NCBI GenBank assembly: GCA_051877515.1
Contig: JBJEIY010000033.1
Location: 1-64,000, forward strand
DNA: 64,000 nucleotides
Direction: 5' to 3'
DNA from: XBB1006 sp051877515
GTDB taxonomy: Bacteria > Bacillota > Clostridia > Lachnospirales > Lachnospiraceae
Each line of letters starts with the position of its first letter. Position 1 is the stretch's first letter. The notes below the pieces were generated by a model. The model worked only from the letters and a program-made list of their open reading frames with translations, searched no databases and had not been told where the DNA came from. Shown here one piece after another: positions 24,541-33,044 of the stretch. The position numbers and the translations under genes are program-made.

Positions 24541-26232
24541 CTAGCCCTTCTCCAACGTACTCTTTGCTTTTTTTGCAAGCAGACGCATCTCTTTTGCATT
24601 ATCCAGCACAGCCTGTGTAATAGTAACACCACCCAGCATTCTGGCCAGTTCCTCACAGCTTTCTTCTTCAGAAAGCTTTCGTACACAAGAAACCGTATTT
24701 TGACCTTTCACCTGCTTTTCCACCATAAAATGTGTATCTGCCATCGCGGCAATCTGTGGAAGATGGGTGATACTGATCACCTGGGCAAAACTGCCGATAC
24801 GATTCATTTTTTCCGCAACCATCTGTGCAGTCCTTCCACTGATCCCGGTATCAATCTCATCAAAAATGAGTGTGCCTATCCGGTCGTTTTCTGCCAAAAC
24901 AGATTTCATGGCCAGCATGATTCGTGATAGCTCACCGCCGGATGCAACTGCCTCCACCGGCTTTTCCGGTTCACCCGGATTTACTGAAATCATAAACTGC
25001 GGATCGTCCCATCCATTTTCCGTGGGCTCCTTTGTCTTATCAAATTTCATGGAGAAAGATACATCCAGAAAATTCAGATCTACTAATGCCTGTGTTACCT
25101 TTTGTGTCAATTCCCGGGCATACTGCTGACGGATCCCACTTAGGATTTCACACTGTTTTTGCACTTTTTGTGTGGACTGTTCCATCTTTTGATTTAACTG
25201 CGCAACATAACTATCATAGTTTTCCAGCTGTTGTTTTCGCTCCAGTTTTTTCTGTAACGTCTCCCAGATCTCTTCTATGCTATGACCATACTTATCCTTT
25301 AGACGATTGATCACATCCAGCCGTTGAGTAACTTCCGAAAACTCCTCCTCCGAAAAATTCAATCCTTCCAGATATCTTGACAGGCCACGTCCCAATTGAC
25401 TCATCAAGTCTTCCAATTCCTTCATCTGCTCAAAGAGACCGGATGATTCCTCATTCAGATCACTGACCGGTGCAAATTCTCTGGCTGCCCTGCTAATCAG
25501 AAAAGATGCGCTCTCTCCGTCCCCGGACACCAACTCCTGACAGACAGAGACTGCCCGGGCTGCTTTCTTCGCACCATTCATCAGTCGAAAAAGTTTTTCC
25601 AGTTCTTCATCCTCTCCCGGTTTTAAATTGGCTGCCTGGATTTCCGAAACCTCAAAACTCAGTAAATCCAGTTCTTTTTTCCTCTGCTCCTGATCAAGAC
25701 CCAGATTCTCCTTTTGCATTCTAAACTCCTGATACTCCCGGAACACCTCTTTCATTTTCTCTTTTGCTTCTTTTAAAGGCTCTTTGGCATACTCATCCAG
25801 AAGCATTCGATGTTTCTTTCTGTTTAACAACGTCTGATGCTCATGCTGTCCGTAAATGTCAATAAAAATTGATGCCACTGCTTTAAGGATAGAGACCGTA
25901 ACCGTTTCCGAGTTGATCCGGGCTACACTTCTTCCTCCGCTGATCTTTCTGCTTAGAATGATCTGTCCATCCTCCGGCACAATATCTAATTTTGCAAGCT
26001 GTGCTTCCTGTTCCGGTGTATCTACGCGAAAGACCAATTCCACCAAAGCAGGCTGCTCCTCGTCCCGTACCATTTCTTTGGATATCTTTTCCCCCAGTGC
26101 CAGGTTCATAGAACCTACTACAATGGACTTGCCTGCACCGGTTTCACCGGTAAGTATGTTTAATCCTTCCTCAAATTCCACTTCTGCCTCATCGATCAGG
26201 GCAAGGTTCTTTACATGCAGACTTAGTAACAT
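24541..26232 (-). CDS. recN: DNA repair protein RecN
   Basis: A 563-residue SMC-like ATPase that acts early in double-strand break repair. Walker A: ILTGETGAGKSIVVGSM. Two coiled-coil arms (about 155-380) flank a hinge. The signature and Walker B are in VASGGELSRIMLAMKSV and LIFDEIDTGISGRTA. Length is normal. It is the last gene of the nusB-to-recN string, 27 bases after nadK. In many Firmicutes an argR/ahrC gene sits between these two; here it is missing. Confidence 0.97.
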   Translation of the reverse strand: MLLSLHVKNLALIDEAEVEFEEGLNILTGETGAGKSIVVGSMNLALGEKISKEMVRDEEQPALVELVFRVDTPEQEAQLAKLDIVPEDGQIILSRKISGGRSVARINSETVTVSILKAVASIFIDIYGQHEHQTLLNRKKHRMLLDEYAKEPLKEAKEKMKEVFREYQEFRMQKENLGLDQEQRKKELDLLSFEVSEIQAANLKPGEDEELEKLFRLMNGAKKAARAVSVCQELVSGDGESASFLISRAAREFAPVSDLNEESSGLFEQMKELEDLMSQLGRGLSRYLEGLNFSEEEFSEVTQRLDVINRLKDKYGHSIEEIWETLQKKLERKQQLENYDSYVAQLNQKMEQSTQKVQKQCEILSGIRQQYARELTQKVTQALVDLNFLDVSFSMKFDKTKEPTENGWDDPQFMISVNPGEPEKPVEAVASGGELSRIMLAMKSVLAENDRIGTLIFDEIDTGISGRTAQMVAEKMNRIGSFAQVISITHLPQIAAMADTHFMVEKQVKGQNTVSCVRKLSEEESCEELARMLGGVTITQAVLDNAKEMRLLAKKAKSTLEKG

Positions 26233-26259
26233 TCTACCTCCCTATTCTACAACCTTCTC

Positions 26260-27087
26260 CTATAGTTTTGTTTTCAATACTTCCAAGAATCCTGTCTTTT
26301 TTAACCGCATCATGGTAACACATTCCGATGCTCTATGGATCTTTAACGGTGTTTTCAGCGGATGGGTATTGGCACCATCAAAGCTGACAAATACTTCCTC
26401 TTCTTCCTCCTCTCGAAAAAGAGGACGGATCTCCACCTCAGCACCCTCCTCCAGCACGATGCTGCGGGCAAGTGAAATGGAATGGGGTGCTATGGGCGTA
26501 ACCACGATCATGTGGGATGACGGTTCCATAATAGGACCCCCACAGGACATGCTGTAGCCTGTGGATCCGGTAGGTGTTGCCACAACGATCCCATCTCCCC
26601 GGTATGTGGTAAGATATTGCCCATCCACATATAACTGAAGCGCAATGGTGCTCAACTGATCCCCTCGGTATATTGCCACTTCATTGAGCGCATAATCCTT
26701 GCCATCCACCTGCGTCTGTCCGCATAACTGCATCCGGTTTTCTAACCTGTAACGATCCTCCAGAATACAGTTCATAGAATCCGTAATATGTTCTTCATCA
26801 ATTTCACATAAAAAACCCACGGTTCCAAGGTTTACTCCGATCAGCGGTAAATGATATTTTCGCAGCGCTCTGGCAGCTCGTAATAAAGTACCGTCTCCTC
26901 CAATCACTACAGCGCCTTCCATGTATTTCATCTGTTCAGAAGAAATCTCTTCCGAAAGATTCATTCCTTTTTTTAACCAAATCACATCACTGCTTCCTCC
27001 GGATCCAAGAATCTGGTTTTGAATCTGTTCCACGCATTCCCGGCAATTTGGTTTTCTGCTATTTGCAATAATCAAAATATTTTTCAT
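26260..27087 (-). CDS. nadK: NAD kinase
   Basis: A 275-residue enzyme phosphorylating NAD to NADP. Motifs: VVIGGDGTLLRAAR (GGDGT nucleotide site), GVNLGTVGFLCEI, and TPTGSTGYSMSCGGPI. The N-terminal segment is typical (MKNILIIANSRKP). It starts inside the stop of tlyA (ATGA, 27087-27084), indicating coupling. Confidence 0.95.
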   Translation of the reverse strand: MKNILIIANSRKPNCRECVEQIQNQILGSGGSSDVIWLKKGMNLSEEISSEQMKYMEGAVVIGGDGTLLRAARALRKYHLPLIGVNLGTVGFLCEIDEEHITDSMNCILEDRYRLENRMQLCGQTQVDGKDYALNEVAIYRGDQLSTIALQLYVDGQYLTTYRGDGIVVATPTGSTGYSMSCGGPIMEPSSHMIVVTPIAPHSISLARSIVLEEGAEVEIRPLFREEEEEEVFVSFDGANTHPLKTPLKIHRASECVTMMRLKKTGFLEVLKTKL

Positions 27088-27890
27088 GCTTCATCTAACA
27101 CTCCATGAGATCTCTGAACTACACCCTCCGGATCTACTTCTTCTGCTATGCTTCCCTGTCCGTTCTTAATAATATAAAGGAGATATTCAATATTGCCTTC
27201 CGGACCCTTGATAGGAGAAAATGACAGACCTAATACGGAGAATCCAATACTACAGCAATAGTCTATCACATGATGGATCACCTCCAGATGAGTAGAGGGT
27301 TCACGTACCACACCTTTTTTTCCCACCTTTTCCTTACCGGCTTCAAATTGTGGCTTGATCAGACAAACCATCCCGGCGCCATCTTTCAATAAGTCAAATG
27401 CAGGCTGTAATACTTTTGTCAGAGATATAAAAGAAACATCCACAGAGGCAAAATCCAATGCTTCCCCGATATCCTCCGGCTTTACATAGCGGATATTTGT
27501 TTTTTCCATACAAACAACACGCTCATCCTGTCTAAGTTTCCAGGCGAATTGCCCGTATCCTACATCCACGGAAAATACTTTTGCCGCACCATTCTGCAAC
27601 ATACAATCCGTAAATCCTCCGGTAGAGGCTCCTATGTCCATGCACACAGCATCCTGAAGGTTGATGGCAAACTCCTGCATCGCTTTTTCCAGTTTCAGAC
27701 CTCCACGGCTGACATACCGCAGGGCATTTCCATGCACTTCAATCTTTACCTCATCCGAAAACATTGCTCCGGCTTTATCTTCTCTCTGCCCATCCACAAA
27801 CACATCTCCTGACATGATCAAAGCTTTTGCTTTTTCCCGGGATGGTGCAAGATTCTGTTTTACCAATAATACATCTAAACGTTCTTTCAT
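27084..27890 (-). CDS. tlyA: TlyA family rRNA (cytidine-2'-O)-methyltransferase
   Basis: A 268-residue protein: N-terminal S4 RNA-binding domain (RLDVLLVKQNLAPSREKAKA) and a Rossmann FtsJ-type methyltransferase (CMDIGASTGGFTDCML for SAM). In mycobacteria TlyA methylates 16S C1409 and 23S C1920; Firmicute members are less studied and were once called haemolysins. The start at 27890 lies 7 bases after the dxs stop, preferred over upstream starts inside dxs. Confidence 0.9.
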   Translation of the reverse strand: MKERLDVLLVKQNLAPSREKAKALIMSGDVFVDGQREDKAGAMFSDEVKIEVHGNALRYVSRGGLKLEKAMQEFAINLQDAVCMDIGASTGGFTDCMLQNGAAKVFSVDVGYGQFAWKLRQDERVVCMEKTNIRYVKPEDIGEALDFASVDVSFISLTKVLQPAFDLLKDGAGMVCLIKPQFEAGKEKVGKKGVVREPSTHLEVIHHVIDYCCSIGFSVLGLSFSPIKGPEGNIEYLLYIIKNGQGSIAEEVDPEGVVQRSHGVLDEA

Positions 27891-27897
27891 TTTACTT

Positions 27898-29778
27898 TCA
27901 TTCTTCCTTTGCCGATTCTGTGGCATAAGCACAGGATAAAATCCGGCCTGCAATGGTCTGTGCGTCCATGCCGCATTCCCGGTATAACTGGGAAACACTT
28001 CCCTGCTCCACATAGTGATCACCAATGGCAACATGCTCCAACCGGGCCGGAGCATTTCCGGAAGTCTCATAATAATCCGCTATCTGCTGTCCCATGCCGC
28101 CTTTTTGCACATGATCCTCCAATGTAAACACAACCTCATGCTGACAGGCAATCCTGTCCAACATAGAATAATCCAGCGGTTTTGCAAACCTCATATTAAC
28201 TACGGTTACCCGGATACCCTGGCGGTCCAGATCATCTGCAACTTCATTGGCTACTTTTACCATGGCCCCCAATGCCAGCAGTGCCACTTTATCTCCTTCC
28301 CGGAGTAATTCCGCTTTTCCAAGAACAATGGGCTGTCTATGCTCTTCCATTTCCCGGCAGGCTTCCCCTCTGGGATAACGTACTGCAACAGGACCCTGAT
28401 GCGACACTGCAAATTTCATCATATCAGAAAGCTCCCACAGATTCTTCGGAGCCATAATGGTCATATTCGGTAGCATGGAAAGATAGGCCAGATCAAAGAC
28501 ACCATGATGGGTAGGACCGTCATTTCCCACCAGGCCCGCACGATCAATGGCAAAAATCACATGGAGATTCGGAAGGCACACATCCTGGGCAATCTCGTCA
28601 AATCCCCTCTGGAGAAAAGAGGAGTACACCGCAAACACCGGGATATAACCCGATACTGCCAGTCCGGCCGCAAAAGAAACCGCATGCTGTTCCGCAATAC
28701 CCACATCAAAAAAGCGTTCCGGATACAGATTATGGAAGCGCTTCAAACCTGTTCCATCCTCCATGGCTGCAGTAATGGCCACTACTTTTTCATTCCGTTC
28801 TCCCAGTTTTTTCATGACGGTAGAAAAGACATCCGTATAGCTGGGATTTCCTTTTCGGGTCAGACCTGTCTGTATATCAAAAGCACCAGTTCCATGAAAT
28901 CTGGATGGGTGTCTTTGGGCAAATTCGTACCCTTTTCCTTTGGTTGTCACTACATGGATCAAAACAGGCCCGTCCACTTTCTTTGCATTGTGAAAAGCAT
29001 CTGTAAGCTGTTTCATGTTATGCCCGTCCACAGGACCGAAATAAGTTAATCCCAGTTCTTCAAAAAACATTCCCGGGATCAGAAGCTGTTTCAAGCCGTT
29101 TTTGGTCTTGCGAATGGTTTTAATCATAGCTTCCCCTACTCCCGGAACATGCTCCAGAGAGTCTGTAACAGCCCGTTTCAACCCCTGATAGAAATTCCCG
29201 GTCCGCAGTTTTGAAAGCTGCGCCGACATTCCTCCAACATTCTCGGAAATAGACATCTTATTATCATTTAGTACGATAATAAAATTTCCCTCTAACATAG
29301 AAACATTATTTAAGGCTTCATAAGCAATCCCGCCTGTCATTGCTCCATCACCGATGATCACAACAACCTTCTCATCCGTTCCATTCAGATTGCGGGCTGC
29401 CGCAAATCCCAGGCCAACGGAAATAGAATTTGAGCTGTGCCCGGTATCAAAACTATCTGCTGTATCTTCTGCTCTTTTGGGGAACCCGCTTAATCCTTTA
29501 TATTGCCTTAAGGTATCAAACTGCTCCTTTCGACCCGTCAAAATCTTATGAGTATAACACTGATGTCCCACATCCCAGATCAAATGATCTTTTTCCGGAT
29601 CAAAGCACAGATGCAGCGCCATGGTCAACTCCACCACGCCCAGATTAGAAGCCAGATGTCCGCCGGTTTTGGATATATGCTCTATCAGAAAATCCCGGAT
29701 TTCATCTGCCAGTTGGGGCAGATCAGATTCCGGTATCTGCCTGATATCTCCCAGTTTTTTAATCTTATCAAGTACCAT
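27898..29778 (-). CDS. dxs: 1-deoxy-D-xylulose-5-phosphate synthase
   Basis: A 626-residue TPP enzyme joining pyruvate and glyceraldehyde-3-phosphate, the first step of the MEP isoprenoid pathway. Motifs: GHQCYTHKILTGR, VVIIGDGAMTGGIAYEALNN (TPP/Mg), transketolase-like domain with DVGIAEQHAVSFAAGLA, and DRAGLVGNDGPTHHGVFD. Full length. It lies between ispA and tlyA, so isoprenoid supply is cotranscribed with exonuclease VII and nusB. Confidence 0.97.
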   Translation of the reverse strand: MVLDKIKKLGDIRQIPESDLPQLADEIRDFLIEHISKTGGHLASNLGVVELTMALHLCFDPEKDHLIWDVGHQCYTHKILTGRKEQFDTLRQYKGLSGFPKRAEDTADSFDTGHSSNSISVGLGFAAARNLNGTDEKVVVIIGDGAMTGGIAYEALNNVSMLEGNFIIVLNDNKMSISENVGGMSAQLSKLRTGNFYQGLKRAVTDSLEHVPGVGEAMIKTIRKTKNGLKQLLIPGMFFEELGLTYFGPVDGHNMKQLTDAFHNAKKVDGPVLIHVVTTKGKGYEFAQRHPSRFHGTGAFDIQTGLTRKGNPSYTDVFSTVMKKLGERNEKVVAITAAMEDGTGLKRFHNLYPERFFDVGIAEQHAVSFAAGLAVSGYIPVFAVYSSFLQRGFDEIAQDVCLPNLHVIFAIDRAGLVGNDGPTHHGVFDLAYLSMLPNMTIMAPKNLWELSDMMKFAVSHQGPVAVRYPRGEACREMEEHRQPIVLGKAELLREGDKVALLALGAMVKVANEVADDLDRQGIRVTVVNMRFAKPLDYSMLDRIACQHEVVFTLEDHVQKGGMGQQIADYYETSGNAPARLEHVAIGDHYVEQGSVSQLYRECGMDAQTIAGRILSCAYATESAKEE

Positions 29779-29790
29779 AATGATACTCCT

Positions 29791-30687
29791 TTATTTTTTT
29801 CGATGTATCAATGATAATAACAGCTCTTTTACAAAAGCATCCTTAAGTTTTAATTCTTCCAGTTGTTCTACCGCTTCCCGGCTTAAGGACTCTACTTTCT
29901 TTTCCGATTCCCCGATGCCATGCAATACTGCATAGGTCATTTTATGATTTCTGGCATCGCTTCCGCTGGGTTTTCCAAGCTTCTCCGTGGTACCGGTTAT
30001 ATCCAGAATATCATCCTGGATTTGAAACGCGATCCCAACTTTTCTTGCGATTTCTTCTATTACTGACAGCTGCCTTTCATCAGCGCCTGCCAGTACTGCC
30101 CCTATCATCATGGAACTTTCCAGCAATGCAGCCGTTTTTAACCGGTAGATGAAATCGAGATAAGAATCATCCAGGTCTTTTCCTTCCATCTCTACATCAA
30201 CTACCTGACCACCTAACATACCGTTCACACCGGATTTCATACTAAGGACCTGCATGGCCTTTCCTATGCGCTGCAAATCTGCCCCGGGAACCGAGAAACT
30301 GTCTGCTGCTGTTTCAAATGCATAATGTAACAGTCCGTCTCCCGCAAGGATTGCCATGGCCTCTCCATATACAACATGGGTTGTTTTTCTGCCTCTGCGA
30401 TACTCATCATTGTCCATAGCCGGCAGATCATCATGCACCAGTGAATACGTATGTATATATTCCTGTGCTGCCATAAAACGACCCAATACCGGATTGGGAA
30501 ATCTGCCTTCAAACATACGATAAGTCTCCATCATGAGAACCGGACGCAACCGTTTTCCGGGAGCATCCACACTATAATTCATGGCAGATAATACTGTCTT
30601 ATGAAGTCCCTCTTCCTTAGGAAGATAGCGTAATACGACGCGAGTCGCTATCCTTTGCTTTTTTTCCAGTTCTTCTTGAAAACTCAT
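29791..30687 (-). CDS. ispA: Polyprenyl (geranyl/farnesyl) diphosphate synthase
   Basis: A 298-residue trans-prenyltransferase condensing IPP with allylic diphosphates. First Asp-rich motif: LVHDDLPAMDNDEYRRGRKT. Second: IAFQIQDDILDITG. GKRLRP is the IPP-binding block. The two residues before the first motif fit short-chain (C15) products, so FPP synthase is likely. ATG 30687 has AGGAAG upstream; a GTG two codons earlier is less likely. Confidence 0.93.
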   Translation of the reverse strand: MSFQEELEKKQRIATRVVLRYLPKEEGLHKTVLSAMNYSVDAPGKRLRPVLMMETYRMFEGRFPNPVLGRFMAAQEYIHTYSLVHDDLPAMDNDEYRRGRKTTHVVYGEAMAILAGDGLLHYAFETAADSFSVPGADLQRIGKAMQVLSMKSGVNGMLGGQVVDVEMEGKDLDDSYLDFIYRLKTAALLESSMMIGAVLAGADERQLSVIEEIARKVGIAFQIQDDILDITGTTEKLGKPSGSDARNHKMTYAVLHGIGESEKKVESLSREAVEQLEELKLKDAFVKELLLSLIHRKK

Positions 30688-30696
30688 ATACACTTC

Positions 30697-30885
30697 CTAC
30701 TCTTTTGATAAAACCTGAATCTTCTTCTCTATCCCGTCAATTTCCTGATTGCAAAAAGCAATCTGTTTCATTCCCTGCTCATACAGCGCAAAAGACTGTT
30801 CCAGAGATGTTTCCGGGTTCTGCAGTTGTTCGATCGTCTGCTCAATATCGGAAAATACCTGTTCAATACTCTTTTTCTCTTCCAT
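30697..30885 (-). CDS. xseB: Exodeoxyribonuclease VII small subunit
   Basis: A 62-residue helical protein with the family pattern SIEQVFSDIEQTIEQLQ and SLEQSFALYEQGMK. It packs along the coiled coil of XseA. Its start overlaps the 3' end of xseA by 23 bases, indicating coupled translation. Confidence 0.93.
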   Translation of the reverse strand: MEEKKSIEQVFSDIEQTIEQLQNPETSLEQSFALYEQGMKQIAFCNQEIDGIEKKIQVLSKE

Positions 30886-32092
30886 CCGTGTTCCTTTCTG
30901 CCTTTTTTGTTACCTTGGCCGTGATATCTCCATCAATCACATGGAGCAGAATCTCCTGTCCTATCTTAATCTGTTTTAAACTGCTCACAGATCTGCCTTC
31001 CGAATCCTCCACATAAGATAATCCCTGGCTCAGCTTTTTTAAAGGATTTAAACCTTCCAGACTATTGGCAAGCAAAGATAGCCGGTGCTGATAATCCTTC
31101 AGTTTTTCTTTCATATTGTTGAAAAGCGCTTCTTCCAGATCCATTGCCATCTGTCTTTTCTGATTTAACTGATTCTCAGGACTCCATTTTTCCAGTAGAA
31201 GTCTCTTATTTAAAACCCGATTTCGGATAATACTGATTTTCTGACGAAGTAAAACCGTCATGGTCTCCTGATACTGCGTAAGTTGTTCCATAAATGCAGT
31301 TACATCATATACTGCAAGCTCCGCAGCTGCTGAAGGTGTTGGCGCACGAAGATCGGCCACATAGTCTGCAATGGTCGTGTCCGTTTCATGTCCTACAGCA
31401 GAAATAACGGGAATGGTACATTCAAAAATAGCCCGTGCAACTTCTTCTTCATTAAAGGCCCAGAGATCTTCCATAGAACCGCCGCCACGTCCGACTATGA
31501 TCACATCCGGACGAACCATCTCCATTCTTCGGAGCCCGTTCACAATGCTGCTAACCGCTTCTTCCCCCTGTACCTGTGCCGGATACAGGATCAACTGCAC
31601 ATAAGGATTTCTTCTGTGACTGATATTAATAATATCCTGGATGGCTGCTCCGGTACTTGCTGTTACAATGCCCAGAGTCTTAATATACTTCGGGATCGGT
31701 TTCTTATATTCTTCTGAAAACATCCCCATCTCTTCCAGTTCTTTTTTTAACTGGGAAAAGCGCTGATATAATACACCCTCTCCATCTAATAGGATTTCCC
31801 GGGCATACATCTGATATACTCCAGTCTTCTCGTACACATCCACAGTTCCAAGGACAATTACATTTTGTCCTTCCATGAGCCTGAACTTTAGCGTTTTGGC
31901 ACTGGAAGCAAACATAACTGCATTGATGCAGCCTCCTTCATCCTTTAAGGTAAAGTAAATATGCCCCGAACCATGATATTTACAATTGGAAATCTCTCCC
32001 TTTACATAGATTTTCTGTAAGAGAAAATCCTGGTTAAACATATTATGGATATAATGATTAACCTGGGAGACACTATAAACATTCTTCATCAT
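30863..32092 (-). CDS. xseA: Exodeoxyribonuclease VII large subunit
   Basis: A 409-residue nuclease subunit that degrades single-stranded DNA. N-terminal OB fold (IYVKGEISNCKYHGSGHIYF), catalytic region with TASTGAAIQDIINISHRR and VGRGGGSMEDLWAFNEE, SAVGHETDTTIADYVAD, then the coiled coil. The start overlaps the nusB stop (ATGA), and a second ATG follows immediately. Confidence 0.96.
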   Translation of the reverse strand: MMKNVYSVSQVNHYIHNMFNQDFLLQKIYVKGEISNCKYHGSGHIYFTLKDEGGCINAVMFASSAKTLKFRLMEGQNVIVLGTVDVYEKTGVYQMYAREILLDGEGVLYQRFSQLKKELEEMGMFSEEYKKPIPKYIKTLGIVTASTGAAIQDIINISHRRNPYVQLILYPAQVQGEEAVSSIVNGLRRMEMVRPDVIIVGRGGGSMEDLWAFNEEEVARAIFECTIPVISAVGHETDTTIADYVADLRAPTPSAAAELAVYDVTAFMEQLTQYQETMTVLLRQKISIIRNRVLNKRLLLEKWSPENQLNQKRQMAMDLEEALFNNMKEKLKDYQHRLSLLANSLEGLNPLKKLSQGLSYVEDSEGRSVSSLKQIKIGQEILLHVIDGDITAKVTKKAERNTDGREKEY

Positions 32093-32484
32093 ACAATCTT
32101 TGCCAATACTCCGTTCACAAACGCAGGGGATTCATCCGAGCCATATTTTTTTGCAAGCTCCACTGCTTCATTGATGGCTACAGAAGCAGGTATATCCTCA
32201 TCGTACAGGATTTCATAAGCGCCCAGACGGATCACTGTGAGATCCACCTTAGCCATACGATGGGTTTTCCACCCCTTGGAATTGGCATTTACCCTGGCAT
32301 CAATATCCGTGATCCTATCCTTGATTGCCAGGTATTTATCCCGTATATAAGCTTCATCCGCTTCTTTCATGGGTTCTTTTTCTTCCAAAAAGGTCTGTAA
32401 CTGTTCCTCCAGACCTTCCTCTTCATAAAACTCCACGCGGAACAGCATTTTAAAAATATGCTCCCTTAACTCTCTTCTGCTCAT
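32089..32484 (-). CDS. nusB: Transcription antitermination factor NusB
   Basis: A 131-residue all-helical protein binding boxA RNA with NusE/S10 in rRNA antitermination. Family marks: SRRELREHIFKMLFRVEF near the start, LGAYEILYDEDIPASVAINEAVELAKKYG and SPAFVNGVLAK at the end. ATG 32484 with GAGGG is preferred over GTG 32487. It is separated from the Asp23 gene by a terminator that may act as an attenuator. Confidence 0.95.
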   Translation of the reverse strand: MSRRELREHIFKMLFRVEFYEEEGLEEQLQTFLEEKEPMKEADEAYIRDKYLAIKDRITDIDARVNANSKGWKTHRMAKVDLTVIRLGAYEILYDEDIPASVAINEAVELAKKYGSDESPAFVNGVLAKIV

Positions 32485-32535
32485 CACTTACCCTCTTCTT
32501 TTCCTTCTGCTGTCTGTTTCTCTTTTCCGTATTTT

Positions 32536-32566
32536 AAAAAAGGGCGTCTTACAGACACCCTTTTCA
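32536..32566 (-). terminator. Terminator/attenuator between Asp23 gene and nusB
   Basis: On the minus strand, AAAAGGGTGTC pairs with GACGCCCTTTT, followed by a T-run. No new promoter was evident between it and nusB, so read-through may feed nusB. Confidence 0.85.
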
Positions 32567-32570
32567 CCTT

Positions 32571-32948
32571 CTAGTTGTCTTTACTTACATCAATACCTGC
32601 AATCTTTACATTTACCTCTGCTACGTTAAGACCTGTCATGTTTTCAATGGACGTCTTGATCCTTTCCTGTACCTTACGGGATACTTCGGGAACATTTGCT
32701 GCAAAATCTACAATAATGGAAACCTGTACGGATACATTATCTTCTGTCATTTCCACCCGTACTCCCTTAGAGAGATTCTTCATTCCGAGTTTCGCCACAA
32801 TTTCGTTGGTAATATTGCCGGACATAGCACTGACTCCCTCCACCTCTGTGGAAGCAATGCCTGCTATAATGGCAACCACTTCTTCTGCCACTGTGATCTC
32901 TCCCATGGCATCTTCTTTTATTACAAATGCTTTTCTATCCTCAGCCAT
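32571..32948 (-). CDS. Asp23/Gls24 family envelope stress-response protein
   Basis: A 125-residue protein with the DUF322/Asp23 fold: GEITVAEEVVAIIAGIAST, VSAMSGNI, VRVEMTEDNVSVQVSIIVDF and VPEVSRKVQERIKTSIENMTG. B. subtilis YqhY, linked to acetyl-CoA carboxylase control, sits at the same place before nusB. The gene has a strong GGAGG site and its own promoter. Confidence 0.92.
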   Translation of the reverse strand: MAEDRKAFVIKEDAMGEITVAEEVVAIIAGIASTEVEGVSAMSGNITNEIVAKLGMKNLSKGVRVEMTEDNVSVQVSIIVDFAANVPEVSRKVQERIKTSIENMTGLNVAEVNVKIAGIDVSKDN

Positions 32949-32980
32949 ATTGCGCCTCCTATACCGATTGTATATAGCCT

Positions 32981-33009
32981 ATTATACCAAACCTTACTTC
33001 ATTTGGAAA
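32981..33009 (-). promoter_or_regulatory. Sigma-A promoter of Asp23-nusB string
   Basis: On the minus strand, TTTCCA (33009-33004) and TATAAT (32986-32981) are 17 bp apart, about 30 bases upstream of the start. Confidence 0.65.
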
Positions 33010-33044
33010 TAGCCTTTTTCACTGTTTCAAACAAGTTTTTATGG

